Shown: positions 9,545 to 17,773, counted from the stretch's first letter. The stretch: 33,120 nucleotides of DNA from an uncultured Eubacteriales bacterium (GCA_900313545.1 OMRS01000087.1:1-33120), one strand, 5' to 3'. Translations and numbers: made by a program. Notes: generated by a model not told the origin, from the letters alone.

Positions 9545-10303
9545 TTGAAAAAACTTCTGGGCTGCCTGGCCCTGATGCTGACGCTGTGCGCCCCGGCGCT
9601 GGCTTCCCGCAGTGCGCCGGTGTATCAGGACCCGCCGCCGGCGCCGTCGGTTTCTCCGTCTGAAGGAGAACTGCCCCGATATGACCTGACCTTCCCGGAG
9701 GAGATGCCGCTGGAGGCCGTCAATTTTGTACTGACGGCAAGGGGCGAGTTTGAAAAGCATCCCTTCGAGCGGCTGCCCAAGAACAACGACTATACCCACT
9801 GGTTCTATGAGGACGAGCGGGAAATCGGATGGTGCTCCGTGTTCCAGATCTGGTGTGCCAATCACAGCGGGGTTCCCCTGGTTCTGTACAAGCAGGACGT
9901 GCAGATCGGAGACGGGGATGTGTTCTCGGCCATGGAGGGCCGCGTGGGCAATGTCTACAAGGTGTTTGAAAAGCACGGCCGCTGGCTGGACGGCACCGCA
10001 GGGGCGGTGCCGCGTCCGGGATACCTGGTCATCTACGGGGTCCGGGGCTCCACGCCCTATACGCATGTGGCCATCGTGGAGAGCGTGCGGGAGCTGGGAG
10101 AGGGCATGTATGAGCTGACCACGGTGGAGGGCAACCTGGGCTCCACCATCAAGCGGCTCAATTACCGCTACAGCGCGGCTCCGAAAAAGCAGTATGTCAA
10201 TATGTCCGTGATCCCTGAGGCGGAGCGGACGGTGACGGGGTGCCAGTACACCCTGCAGAAGGATGACTGGTACATCACGGGCTTTTGCCAGACCTGGAAA
10301 TAA
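9545..10303 (+). CDS. Secreted CHAP-domain protein (putative cell-wall amidase/peptidase)
   Basis: The protein has 252 residues. A TTG start is preferred over the ATG at 9536 because AGGAG (9531-9535) abuts that ATG but sits nine bases from the TTG, which also begins a clean signal peptide (KKLLGCLALMLTLCAPALA). A proline-rich linker follows. The CHAP-like fold shows a catalytic Cys97 in GWCSVFQIW, His174 in THVAIVESV and Glu195/Asn197 in TVEGN. CHAP enzymes cut peptidoglycan amide or peptide bonds. Lying 14 bases after a glycosyltransferase gene, it may remodel the wall where the glycan is attached; that link is inference. Confidence 0.8.
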   Translation: MKKLLGCLALMLTLCAPALASRSAPVYQDPPPAPSVSPSEGELPRYDLTFPEEMPLEAVNFVLTARGEFEKHPFERLPKNNDYTHWFYEDEREIGWCSVFQIWCANHSGVPLVLYKQDVQIGDGDVFSAMEGRVGNVYKVFEKHGRWLDGTAGAVPRPGYLVIYGVRGSTPYTHVAIVESVRELGEGMYELTTVEGNLGSTIKRLNYRYSAAPKKQYVNMSVIPEAERTVTGCQYTLQKDDWYITGFCQTWK

Positions 10304-10365
10304 GCTGCGGGAAGAGAAAACAGGACAGACGGAGCCGGTGAGACGATCGGCAGGAGGAAACACGG

Positions 10366-10947
10366 ATGGATGCGTTGGAGGCCATTCGGACGCGCAGAAG
10401 TGTCCGGAAAATGGATTCCCGGATTCCGGACCGGGAGCTGATTGAACAGGTGATCGAGGCGGGACGCTGTGCGCCCAGCGGCTCCAACAGCCGGAGCACC
10501 CACATGCTGGTGATCACCGACAGGGCGGTGCTCAGGGACCTGGCGGAAAAGGTCCGGACAGCCTTTGCGGAGATGGAGGAGAAAGAGGATACCTATATCT
10601 CCCTGAAGCGGTCCATTCGCGCCGCCCGGGCAGGGGACTATGTCTTCCATTACAATGCGCCGGTGCTGATCGTGACGGCCAACCGGAAAGGCTACGGCAA
10701 TGCCCTGGCGGACAGCGCCTGCGTGCTGGAAAACATGATGATTGCCGCCAACGCTCTGGGGCTGGGCTCGTGCTGGATCAACCAGCTCCACTGGCTGACC
10801 GATCATCCCCAGATCCGCGACGCCATGGTCTCCCTGGGGATCGGGGAGGAGGAAACCATCACCGGAGGCCTGATCCTGGGCTACGGGGAAGGAGAGATGC
10901 CGGTGCGAGGGCCCCTTTCCGGAAACCCTGTCACCTGGATTGAATAG
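10366..10947 (+). CDS. Nitroreductase-family FMN oxidoreductase
   Basis: This 193-residue protein has the N-terminal nitroreductase signature EAIRTRRSVRKMDSR, which contacts the FMN phosphate, and the APSGSNSRSTHMLVI segment. The C-terminal half carries ALGLGSCWINQL and LILGYGEGEMP, both typical of the family. AGGAGG lies a few bases before the ATG. Members are homodimers that reduce nitro compounds, quinones or flavins with NAD(P)H. The physiological substrate is not evident. It is the last + gene before a bidirectional terminator. Confidence 0.9.
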   Translation: MDALEAIRTRRSVRKMDSRIPDRELIEQVIEAGRCAPSGSNSRSTHMLVITDRAVLRDLAEKVRTAFAEMEEKEDTYISLKRSIRAARAGDYVFHYNAPVLIVTANRKGYGNALADSACVLENMMIAANALGLGSCWINQLHWLTDHPQIRDAMVSLGIGEEETITGGLILGYGEGEMPVRGPLSGNPVTWIE

Positions 10948-10953
10948 GGTCTT

Positions 10954-11000
10954 CCCAAAACGAAAAAACCGCCCGTGAAGGGCGGTTTTTCCGTTTTGGG
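10954..11000. terminator. Bidirectional intrinsic terminator
   Basis: A long inverted repeat has outer arms CCCAAAACG and CGTTTTGGG, and inner arms AAAAACCGCCC and GGGCGGTTTTT around GTGAA. A-tract and T-tract flank the GC stem, so it can stop transcription on both strands: the nitroreductase gene from the left and the metallo-beta-lactamase-fold gene from the right. Confidence 0.9.
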
Positions 11001-11018
11001 CCGGACTGCGGACCGGCG

Positions 11019-11693
11019 CTATTCAAGGGCCAGCTCTTCTCCGGCGGCAAGGACCAGTTTGCCGGGACCGTCGAAGGCATCCGCGACTTCCTGGCTGAAG
11101 AGGGCGCCGGGGGCCATGTGATACGGGATGGAGTGGCGGGCCCCCACGCGCCTGGCACAGGCGCTGGCTTCCTGCACATCCATGTTGAACACTCCGTCGC
11201 AGACAAAAAACGCGTAGTGGATGTCCCGGGATGAAAGAGCGGACATCTGGTCCGTGGTGGAGGTATCCCCGGTGGCATAGACCGAGATGCCTCCGGGAAG
11301 GGTGATGAGCCAGCCGACGCAGGAGCGGATGTCGTGGTTGCGGTTGTTTCCGGCCTCCACGGCCTCCACCACGGCATAGCCCAGGTCAAAGGTCTGGTGG
11401 ACGCCGTCCTGGAGAGCTTCGGCGAAGGTGATGACCTGGCAGTCCCCGGCGCGCCGGGTGATCAGGCTGACCGCGCCGTGGTCCGGGTGCGCGTGGGAGA
11501 CGAGGATCAGGTCTGCAGGAAGATCATAGCCTTCTCCGGCATAGGGATCAACGTAGATGACATGGTTGTCTGCGGTGACGATGCGCAGCGAACCGTGCCC
11601 CTGGTACAGAAGCTTCGGCGCGGAATCCTGTGCGAGCGCGCAGGGGGCAGACAGCAGGGACAGCATGAGCAGCAGGAACAGGAATGTTTTCAT
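11019..11693 (-). CDS. Secreted metallo-beta-lactamase-fold hydrolase (UlaG-like)
   Basis: A 224-residue protein with a signal peptide (residues 1-21, cleavage after ALA). The hydrolase domain shows SHAHPDH, with His67, His69, Asp71 and His72 as the zinc-binding motif. GHGSLRIVTADNHVIYVDP precedes it, the order typical of the UlaG/YycJ-like branch. Later ATGDTSTTDQ supplies the bridging aspartate, and SIPYHMAP a further histidine. AAAGGAGG lies upstream of the ATG. Export is unusual for this branch, whose members are usually cytoplasmic. The substrate is unknown. It lies 117 bases downstream of the acetyltransferase gene and could be its operon partner. Confidence 0.85.
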   Translation of the reverse strand: MKTFLFLLLMLSLLSAPCALAQDSAPKLLYQGHGSLRIVTADNHVIYVDPYAGEGYDLPADLILVSHAHPDHGAVSLITRRAGDCQVITFAEALQDGVHQTFDLGYAVVEAVEAGNNRNHDIRSCVGWLITLPGGISVYATGDTSTTDQMSALSSRDIHYAFFVCDGVFNMDVQEASACARRVGARHSIPYHMAPGALFSQEVADAFDGPGKLVLAAGEELALE

Positions 11694-11810
11694 GGCGGCC
11701 TCCTTTCAAAGCGGCACGGTCGGCGGGAAACGGGGCATCGAAGAAGCGGGCCGGGGAATCCTCAAAACAGACGGCGGGCGGTTGTCGGTTCATCATGACG
11801 GGGGACGAAA

Positions 11811-12233
11811 TCATGAATCCCGGGGAAAGGATTTTCCGCAGGGCACAGGCTTCTCCTCTCCGGGCCGGAACGGATGCCGCCCTGTTTCCCGGGACTGCAG
11901 GTCCCGGGACAGGAGCAGGATGTCCTCCTCCGGACGGGCTTCAACGGGAACAAATCCCAGGGAGCGGTGCAGCGCCAGGCTGGCGGCGTTGGTGCTGCGG
12001 ATTCGGACCTGGACAGAGGTGAAGCCCTGGTCCCGAAGGAGGGACAGAAGCCGGCAAAGCGCGGCTGCGGCAACGCCACGGCGCCGTTTTTCCGGCGCGA
12101 CGGCAATGCCCCAGGAGGCGACGGGAAACGAGGACAGATAGGCGGTGATGCCGCCGGCCGGGCGCCGGTCCGCCAAGATGGAATAGCGCTGTTCGCCGGA
12201 CGTGGAGGGAAGGGGCTTCAGGACGATCTCCAT
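11811..12233 (-). CDS. GNAT-family N-acetyltransferase
   Basis: This protein of 140 residues has the acetyl-CoA pyrophosphate loop as VAPEKRRRGVAAAAL (motif A). The later SVQVRIRSTNAASLALHRSLGF matches motif B of RimI-like acetyltransferases. A GAGAGGAT ribosome binding site precedes the ATG. It starts 12 bases after the stop of the large membrane protein gene, so the two share a transcript. The proline/arginine-rich C-terminal tail is low in complexity. The acceptor is unknown: a protein, a small molecule or a glycan amine are all possible. Confidence 0.85.
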   Translation of the reverse strand: MEIVLKPLPSTSGEQRYSILADRRPAGGITAYLSSFPVASWGIAVAPEKRRRGVAAAALCRLLSLLRDQGFTSVQVRIRSTNAASLALHRSLGFVPVEARPEEDILLLSRDLQSRETGRHPFRPGEEKPVPCGKSFPRDS

Positions 12234-12245
12234 GGCGGTATCCTC

Positions 12246-14402
12246 TCAGGCGGGGGACGCCGGACAGGGAGGCCGGGACCTTTTGCGAAGGACCACCAGG
12301 GCGGCAAGGGTCAGCGCGGAGATCAGGTCCGCGACGCGCCAGAGGGGCTTTCCCGCAAAGCGGAGCGTGAGCTGCCCCTGCTCTCCCGGGAGAACCTCCA
12401 CCCGGATGCGGTTGTTGGGACCTGCGGTGTAGGCGCGCGGTGAGCCGTTGACGAGGAGGCGGTATCCGTCAAATGCAAACAGGGGAAGGATCAGGCTAGC
12501 GCTGTCCTCCGCCTGGAAGCTGCAGGAGAGGCGGGTGCCTGTCTTGCTGAAATCCGACACGGACACCGGGCCCTGCGTCTCAATGCCCCGCACCAGGGTA
12601 TCCCCGGGAACAGTCCCCGGCAGGGTGTATTCCTCGTAGAGCATATGGGGAGAGGTGATCTGGCCGGGCTCGAGATAGTCATTGAAGCGGGTCTGCCGGT
12701 TGACGGTGGGCAGGATCATGAGGATGGACAGGGCGAGGACCGTGACCAGGCAGAAGCTGCGGTCCTCAATGAAGCGGACATAGCCGTAGCCGGCGGCCAG
12801 GGCCAGGAACACGGAGGGGAACATGAGCAGCCGCCAGGCAAACTGGATATAGTTGATGAATCCCCGGGTCAGCACGGCTGCCTGGCTCCAGGGAAAGAAG
12901 GTCGTGCTCATGAAGGCTGTTGCAAGTCCCGTCAGCAGACAGAAAAGGGCGGCACGGGAGGCGGAATCTTTCGGCCTGCGCGCAAGGCACAGGACGCACA
13001 GCACGCAGCCCAGCACCACGTGGAACCCCAGTTCCAGAGGCATGCCGGAGAGGGTCAGGTCCCGGGGATCGACGGGCAGGTCCCCCTCCCCCCACAGCAG
13101 CAGCTGGGCAGGGGCGAGAGCGAAGTACCCCGCATTCATCTGCAGTCCGGCGGCGCCGACCCCCTGGCGCAGATAGGTCAGCAGGGGGGCCAGCTGGAAG
13201 GCGCACAGCAGGGCGCAGCATCCCGCGGCGAGCAGCAGCGAGGCAAAGCGTTTCCGGCGGATCAGGCGGATCAGGAACAGGGCGGAAAGGGCCAGGGCCA
13301 GCAGCAGGCACAGGAAGGTGGAAATCATGTGGGAAAGGAAGATGAGCGCGGCGGAGACGGACAGCAGCGGCCAGGCTCTGCGTTCCCCGAAGAAGACTTC
13401 CCACAGTCCTGCGACAAACAGGGGAAGCACGCTCATGGCGGCAGCCTCCCCCAGGGCGGCGCGGACATAGATGTCGGTAAAGCGGTACATACACAGTACG
13501 TAGAGGATGGTGGACACCACGCATGCGGTCCGGTCCCGAAAAAGCCGGCGGGCGCACAGATACATGGACACTGCCGCCAGCACGTTGAGAAATACGTGGT
13601 ACAAATGCAGCACATACACCATCGAACAGCCGAAGATCAGCACCAGCGCGCCGGGATACAGCAGCAGGTCCGGATAGAAGACGGAGTTGACGGCGCCGTA
13701 GCCGTCATAGGCGAAGCCGGCCAGACGGACCGGGAACATGCCCTCCCGCAGGCCGGAGGCAAGCTGGAAAAACCGGGCCACGTGAAAGGGGGTATCGTAC
13801 AGGATGCCGGTATTGGCCTTGAAATCCGGCACGGAGGCGTAAAGGAGAGCCAGACCCACCAGCAGCAGGGCGCGGTGATCGCGGAAGGAAAAGCCCCGAA
13901 GAACCAGAATCAGGAAAGCCGCAAGCGCCGCAAGCAGCAGCAGGGCGCTGAAGGTGTTGTCCCGGTAGGTGGGGGTATACAGGCGGAAATCCCGGACGCG
14001 GATGAAGGTTCCGCCTTCAAAGTAGGTGGAGATGTCCAGACCGGACGCCGCGTCCTCCAGGGTGAAGACGGCTTCACCGGAGGTTTCGCCGGGGACGGTG
14101 AGGATTTCCCCGCCCGTGATGCGGGCGTTGTTGGCGGAGGAGATCCGGATCCGGTTGACCCCGTCGCTCTCGATGACCCATTTGAGGCGGTAGGTGCCCG
14201 CGTCCACGTTGAACCCGGGGCCCTGGCACACCAGACCGTAGGAATCCCCCTTGTCCAGGGCAAGCGTGTCCCCGCGGGGCAGGGTCATGCGGGTCTCGCA
14301 CATGTCTGTGAACACCACCGGGTGGTCCAGGATTCCGGTCAGGAGCAGGATCAGCGCCAGAACCGCCAGGGCGCCGAGGAGGAAGGGGGCGGCTTTTCGC
14401 AT
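12246..14402 (-). CDS. PTPS-related/YfhO-like polytopic membrane protein (GT-C-like)
   Basis: This 718-residue protein starts at the ATG preceded by AAAGGAG six bases upstream; an in-frame extension upstream lacks such a site. An N-terminal membrane anchor is followed by an extracytoplasmic beta-rich domain (about residues 30-165). About eleven to thirteen membrane spans follow, then a C-terminal soluble tail with YRLLVNGSP and LRFAGKPLW, as in YfhO-type proteins. The TPFHVARFFQLASGLREGMFPVRL segment matches the PTPS-related membrane domain (Pfam PF10131 as recalled), thought to share the GT-C fold. Such proteins probably transfer sugars from polyprenyl-phosphate donors outside the membrane, but biochemical proof for this branch is thin. 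Confidence 0.75.
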   Translation of the reverse strand: MRKAAPFLLGALAVLALILLLTGILDHPVVFTDMCETRMTLPRGDTLALDKGDSYGLVCQGPGFNVDAGTYRLKWVIESDGVNRIRISSANNARITGGEILTVPGETSGEAVFTLEDAASGLDISTYFEGGTFIRVRDFRLYTPTYRDNTFSALLLLAALAAFLILVLRGFSFRDHRALLLVGLALLYASVPDFKANTGILYDTPFHVARFFQLASGLREGMFPVRLAGFAYDGYGAVNSVFYPDLLLYPGALVLIFGCSMVYVLHLYHVFLNVLAAVSMYLCARRLFRDRTACVVSTILYVLCMYRFTDIYVRAALGEAAAMSVLPLFVAGLWEVFFGERRAWPLLSVSAALIFLSHMISTFLCLLLALALSALFLIRLIRRKRFASLLLAAGCCALLCAFQLAPLLTYLRQGVGAAGLQMNAGYFALAPAQLLLWGEGDLPVDPRDLTLSGMPLELGFHVVLGCVLCVLCLARRPKDSASRAALFCLLTGLATAFMSTTFFPWSQAAVLTRGFINYIQFAWRLLMFPSVFLALAAGYGYVRFIEDRSFCLVTVLALSILMILPTVNRQTRFNDYLEPGQITSPHMLYEEYTLPGTVPGDTLVRGIETQGPVSVSDFSKTGTRLSCSFQAEDSASLILPLFAFDGYRLLVNGSPRAYTAGPNNRIRVEVLPGEQGQLTLRFAGKPLWRVADLISALTLAALVVLRKRSRPPCPASPA

Positions 14403-14552
14403 GGAATTCTCCTTTATGAACAGGCCGTCCGGAGGCAGGTCCGGAAAAAGCCGGGAATGGATACGGGAAGAACGGCAGGAGCACGGCCGACAGGCGGGCC
14501 GGATGAACGGGCCCGACTTTCTCAGAAAACCTGAGGGAAGGGGTGCACGGGA

Positions 14553-14581
14553 AGAATACCCCATGAAAAACACAGCGTCAA
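14553..14581 (-). promoter_or_regulatory. Sigma-70-type promoter for the minus-strand membrane protein operon
   Basis: On the minus strand TTGACG and TATTCT are separated by exactly 17 bases. Transcription would begin near 14546, giving a leader of about 144 bases before the ATG at 14402. The leader is GC-rich with small inverted repeats (for example CTCAG/CTGAG at 14521-14535), but no known regulatory RNA is recognised. Confidence 0.6.
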
Positions 14582-14664
14582 GTAAGATGCCCGCCGCGGG
14601 CCGGGCCCCAGGAGGCGGGAAGAGGGTACTCCGCACGGGAGGGGATGCCCGGAGGCATACAATG

Positions 14665-14682
14665 TATTATAAAAATATAATA
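14665..14682. repeat. AT-rich dyad between divergent promoters
   Basis: TATTATA-AAAA-TATAATA is a perfect 7-bp inverted repeat in an AT-rich island (about 14656-14695) within GC-rich DNA. It lies about 20 bases upstream of the -35 box of the rightward promoter. It could act as an UP element or a protein-binding site; neither can be decided from sequence. Confidence 0.4.
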
Positions 14683-14701
14683 TAAGCAATAAACGGCGGA
14701 T

Positions 14702-14731
14702 TTGACCTCGAAGTATAAGACATGTTATAAT
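14702..14731 (+). promoter_or_regulatory. Strong sigma-70-type promoter for the gtrA-proA-rpiB-tex operon
   Basis: TTGACC (14702-14707) and a perfect TATAAT (14726-14731) are spaced by 18 bases, with an AT-rich stretch just upstream. Transcription would start near 14738. No other strong promoter was seen before the tightly packed genes that follow, so it probably drives all of them to about 21899. Confidence 0.75.
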
Positions 14732-14869
14732 AAAAAGAGGGGGTGGAGGGCTGCGGGAAAAACCGAAGACCACCGGTCCCGACGGGTCCGGGGAAATGGC
14801 TCCCCTGACCTTTGGCAAAGCAAGGAGAAGAGAAAGGAGAGGGCAAAGAGAACCCGGCGGACAGACGGG

Positions 14870-15388
14870 ATGCCGGAAAAGGAACTTTGTCACGGACTGA
14901 TGAAAACGATATGGAAGGGCATCGATGCGCTGGCAAGATGGTGCATCGGGCTGATTGCAAAGATCGCGCCGGGGCTGGGAAAAAAATGCCTTGAGCTGTG
15001 GAACGATACGGAGCTGGTAAGCTATCTGTTTGTGGGGCTGGCCACGACGCTGGTCAACTATGTCTGCTACTGGGCGGTCACCCGTCTGTTTGGACTGACC
15101 GTCATGCCCGGCACCTGGGTGGCCTGGCTGGTAGCCGTCATCTTCGGATACTGGGCCAACAAGACCTTCGTGTTCAAAACCCACTGCCCGGACCTGGCCG
15201 CACTGGCAAAGGAAGCCTTCGGATTTTTCACCATGAGACTGGTGTCCCTGGGCATGGAGACGGTGCTGATGTATGTCACAGTCAGTGTGCTCCACCTGAA
15301 TGATCTGGTGATGAAGCTGGTGATCAACCTGCTGGTGATCATCCTCAATTATGTGTTTTCAAAGATGATCATATTCAAGAAGAAGTGA
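14870..15388 (+). CDS. GtrA-like small membrane protein
   Basis: From this ATG the protein has 172 residues with four hydrophobic segments. SYLFVGLATTLVNYVCYWAV, FGYWANKTFVF and a C-terminal NYVFSKMIIFK are hallmarks of the GtrA/DPMS family. Members are thought to help flip or present polyprenyl-phosphate sugars across the membrane for GT-C transferases. Neither this ATG nor the one at 14900 has a good ribosome binding site. The latter overlaps the stop of a 34-codon open frame (TGATG) and could be coupled to it. Earlier starts are excluded because the promoter overlaps them. It leads a seven-gene operon and may serve the nearby GT-C proteins. Confidence 0.82.
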   Translation: MPEKELCHGLMKTIWKGIDALARWCIGLIAKIAPGLGKKCLELWNDTELVSYLFVGLATTLVNYVCYWAVTRLFGLTVMPGTWVAWLVAVIFGYWANKTFVFKTHCPDLAALAKEAFGFFTMRLVSLGMETVLMYVTVSVLHLNDLVMKLVINLLVIILNYVFSKMIIFKKK

Positions 15389-15398
15389 GGTGGACCGG

Positions 15399-16214
15399 AT
15401 GAAAAGAAAGCTGATTGTTCTTGTGTGCGTCATGATGCTTCTGGGGAGCGTCCTGGGCCTGGCGGAGAGCGGAATCTCCGTCTCCAGAAAGCAGATTTCC
15501 CTTCACAAAACGCCGGACAGGAATGTCACCAACATCGTCATGCTTCTTCAGAACGGCGATGAGACGGAGCTGATCCTGCTGGCCTCCATCAATACCCGGA
15601 CAGGACGTGCGGTGATGACCTGTATCAACACGGATATGCAGGTCACGCTTCCGGAAGCCGGGGAGACAGCCCTGCGGGGCGTGTATGCCATGGGAGACCG
15701 CAAGAGCCGGGGAAACCTGATCATGCGCACGCTCAACGACCTGCTGTCGCTGGACGTGACCACCTATGTGGTGCTGGACATGGGCAAGATCCCGGAGCTG
15801 GTGGATATGGTGGACGGGCTGGACATCACGCCGACCCAGGAGGAGGACGCCGCGCTGGGACTGGACCTGGATACCTGGGCGCTCAACGGCGAGGAGTCCA
15901 TGGCCTTCATGAAGCTGAAGCTTCCGTCTGACGATGTGGAGACAAACCGCAGCTACACGGTCCTCATGGAGCTGCTGCAGAAGGTGACCCACAGCGGCAT
16001 CGGGGAAATGATGGGCGCGGGTGGCGCACTGCTCTCCTCCATGGATACCAACCTGGGAATCATGACGGCGATGACCCTCAGTACCACGGTCCACGGCGGA
16101 TCGGAGCGGCTTGAAATCTCGCTGCCCCGGGAGGAAATGATCCTGGAGAGGGACCCGCTCCGGGTGGACGGCGAAAAAATGAAGGAAAAGCTCTTTGAGG
16201 TGCTTTATGAGTAA
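15399..16214 (+). CDS. Degenerate LytR-CpsA-Psr (LCP)-like secreted/anchored protein
   Basis: This 271-residue protein starts at the ATG placed five bases after AGGTGG. An N-terminal signal or anchor (KRKLIVLVCVMMLLGSVLGLA) is followed by an LCP-like fold: LILLASINTRTGRAVMTCIN, TTYVVLDMGKIPELVDMVDGLDI and NGEESMAFMKLKL. LCP enzymes move undecaprenyl-linked polymers onto peptidoglycan. Here several conserved arginines are missing: the usual SIPRD position reads CINTD, and the R-x-R segment before the final DxxRxxRQ-like motif reads MKLKL, although NRSY remains. It may be a non-catalytic or altered relative. It sits between gtrA and proA, overlapping proA by eight bases. Confidence 0.65.
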   Translation: MKRKLIVLVCVMMLLGSVLGLAESGISVSRKQISLHKTPDRNVTNIVMLLQNGDETELILLASINTRTGRAVMTCINTDMQVTLPEAGETALRGVYAMGDRKSRGNLIMRTLNDLLSLDVTTYVVLDMGKIPELVDMVDGLDITPTQEEDAALGLDLDTWALNGEESMAFMKLKLPSDDVETNRSYTVLMELLQKVTHSGIGEMMGAGGALLSSMDTNLGIMTAMTLSTTVHGGSERLEISLPREEMILERDPLRVDGEKMKEKLFEVLYE

Positions 16215-17502
16215 GACGGTACGGGAATCAGCGGCGGCGGTAAGGGATGCCTCCCGCCGGCTGGCCAGGTCCGCGCCGGAGGTGCGCAACCAGGCCCTCC
16301 TGGAGATGGGGCATGAGCTGGAGCAGTCAAGGGAGATCATCTTCCGGGCCAACCAGGAGGACCTGGAGGCGGCAAGACAGGCCGGAAGGAAGGAATCTGA
16401 AATCCAGAGGCTGACCTTCGGGGAGAAGAAGCTGCACGACGTGATGCAGGGCCTGCACGATCTTTCCCTGATGGAGGATCCTCTGGGGCGCGTGGTCTTC
16501 ACCACGGAGATGGCGCCGGGCCTGATCCTTCGCAGGGTGACCTGTCCCCTGGGCGTCATCGGGGCCATTTTTGAGGCGCGGCCGGATGCTCTGGTGCAGA
16601 TCGCCTCCCTGTGCCTCAAGAGCGGAAACGGCGTGCTCCTCAAGGGAGGCAGCGAGGCAGCCAGAACCAATGGCGCGATCTTTGAGGCACTGTGCCGGGG
16701 AAGCGTCAGGGCCGGCATCCCGGAGGGATGGGCGGCGCTGCTGGAAAGCCGGGAGGATGTGCGGGAGATGCTGCGCCAGCATGACCTCATCGACCTGGTG
16801 ATCCCCCGGGGTTCCGGGGCCCTGGTCAGATTCGTGCAGGAGAACACCAGCATTCCGGTGCTGGGCCACAGCGAGGGCGTGTGCCACATCTATCTGGATG
16901 CCTCGGCAGATCCGGAGATGGCCGCGCAGATCGTCCGGGACGCGAAGTGCCAGTACCCTGCCGCCTGCAACGCGGTGGAGACGGTGCTTGTGCACTATAC
17001 GGCGAGGGAGGCGCTCCTGCGCACGGGCAGGGCCCTGGCGGAAGAAGGCGTCATCCTGCACGCGGACAGCTTCTGCCGGATGCTGCTGGAGCTGGACGGC
17101 GTGGAATGCGTGCCCCTGCTGGAGGGGGACCTCCGCAGGGAGTATTCCTCCAGGGAAATGAACCTGCGTGTGGTGGCCTCCCTGGAGGAAGCCATCGGGC
17201 TGATCAACACCAACGGTTCTCATCATACGGAGGCCATTGTGACACAGAGCATGGAGGCCAGGGACCGCTTCTTTGCCATGGTGGACTCCGCCGGGGTTTA
17301 CCACAACTGCTCCACCCGTTTTGCGGACGGCTTCCGCTACGGCTTTGGCGCCGAGGTGGGCATTTCCACCGGCAAGGTCCATGCCCGCGGGCCCGTGGGA
17401 CTGGAGGGGCTGTGCTCCTACAAGTACCTGCTGGAAGGACAGGGGGACCTGGTGGGCAGCTTTGCCTCGGGAGAGCGGCACTTTACACACCGGAGGCTGT
17501 GA
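16207..17502 (+). CDS. proA: Gamma-glutamyl phosphate reductase
   Basis: At 431 residues it is close to the usual ProA length. It reduces gamma-glutamyl phosphate to glutamate-5-semialdehyde with NADPH, the second step of proline synthesis. Visible hallmarks are RRVTCPLGVIGAIFEARPDA, the NGVLLKGGSEAARTN cofactor region, VIPRGSGALVRF and the catalytic Cys254 in QYPAACNAVETVL. The C-terminal part has the conserved NGSHHTEAIVT, FADGFRYGFGAEVGIST and KVHARGPVGLEGLCSYKY. The ATG with GAGG six bases upstream overlaps the previous gene. A proB partner is not in the window. Confidence 0.97.
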   Translation: MSKTVRESAAAVRDASRRLARSAPEVRNQALLEMGHELEQSREIIFRANQEDLEAARQAGRKESEIQRLTFGEKKLHDVMQGLHDLSLMEDPLGRVVFTTEMAPGLILRRVTCPLGVIGAIFEARPDALVQIASLCLKSGNGVLLKGGSEAARTNGAIFEALCRGSVRAGIPEGWAALLESREDVREMLRQHDLIDLVIPRGSGALVRFVQENTSIPVLGHSEGVCHIYLDASADPEMAAQIVRDAKCQYPAACNAVETVLVHYTAREALLRTGRALAEEGVILHADSFCRMLLELDGVECVPLLEGDLRREYSSREMNLRVVASLEEAIGLINTNGSHHTEAIVTQSMEARDRFFAMVDSAGVYHNCSTRFADGFRYGFGAEVGISTGKVHARGPVGLEGLCSYKYLLEGQGDLVGSFASGERHFTHRRL

Positions 17503-17521
17503 CAGGGGGTAGGAGGCCAGC

Positions 17522-17749
17522 ATGCGTTGTGGATGCCCGCAGTGCGGGACATATATGATTCAGGCGGAAAGCCTGGAATTCGGCTGCGTCTGCCCGGAGT
17601 GCCTGTATCGCTGCAGGGCGTGCATGGGCACAAATACGGTGGTCAGCCGTGAAGACCTGGGAAAACTGACGTTTGTGGATCTGACGGAGGAACAGGAGGA
17701 CGTGCCGGAGGACCGGAGCGCTCCTTCCCCGGATGAATGGATTGATTGA
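17522..17749 (+). CDS. Small eight-cysteine putative metal-binding protein
   Basis: This 75-residue protein has a strong ribosome binding site (GTAGGAGG) seven bases before its ATG. It lies 19 bases after proA and 24 before rpiB, so it is a genuine operon member. All eight cysteines fall in the first 34 residues: Cys3, 5, 8, 22, 24, 27, 31 and 34. They form two C-x-C-P-x-C motifs 19 residues apart plus a final C-x2-C, enough for two zinc sites or an iron-sulfur cluster. The tail after residue 50 is acidic and probably disordered (TEEQEDVPED). I do not recognise a named family; a treble-clef or rubredoxin-like zinc ribbon is the likeliest fold. Confidence 0.75.
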   Translation: MRCGCPQCGTYMIQAESLEFGCVCPECLYRCRACMGTNTVVSREDLGKLTFVDLTEEQEDVPEDRSAPSPDEWID

Positions 17750-17773
17750 ACAAAGCAGAGGAGGTCACGCAAC

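Noticed and set aside
12645..14534. A 629-codon + frame opposite the PTPS-related membrane protein.
   Set aside because: It is Gly/Gln/His-rich without motifs; the minus frame has membrane spans and a family match.
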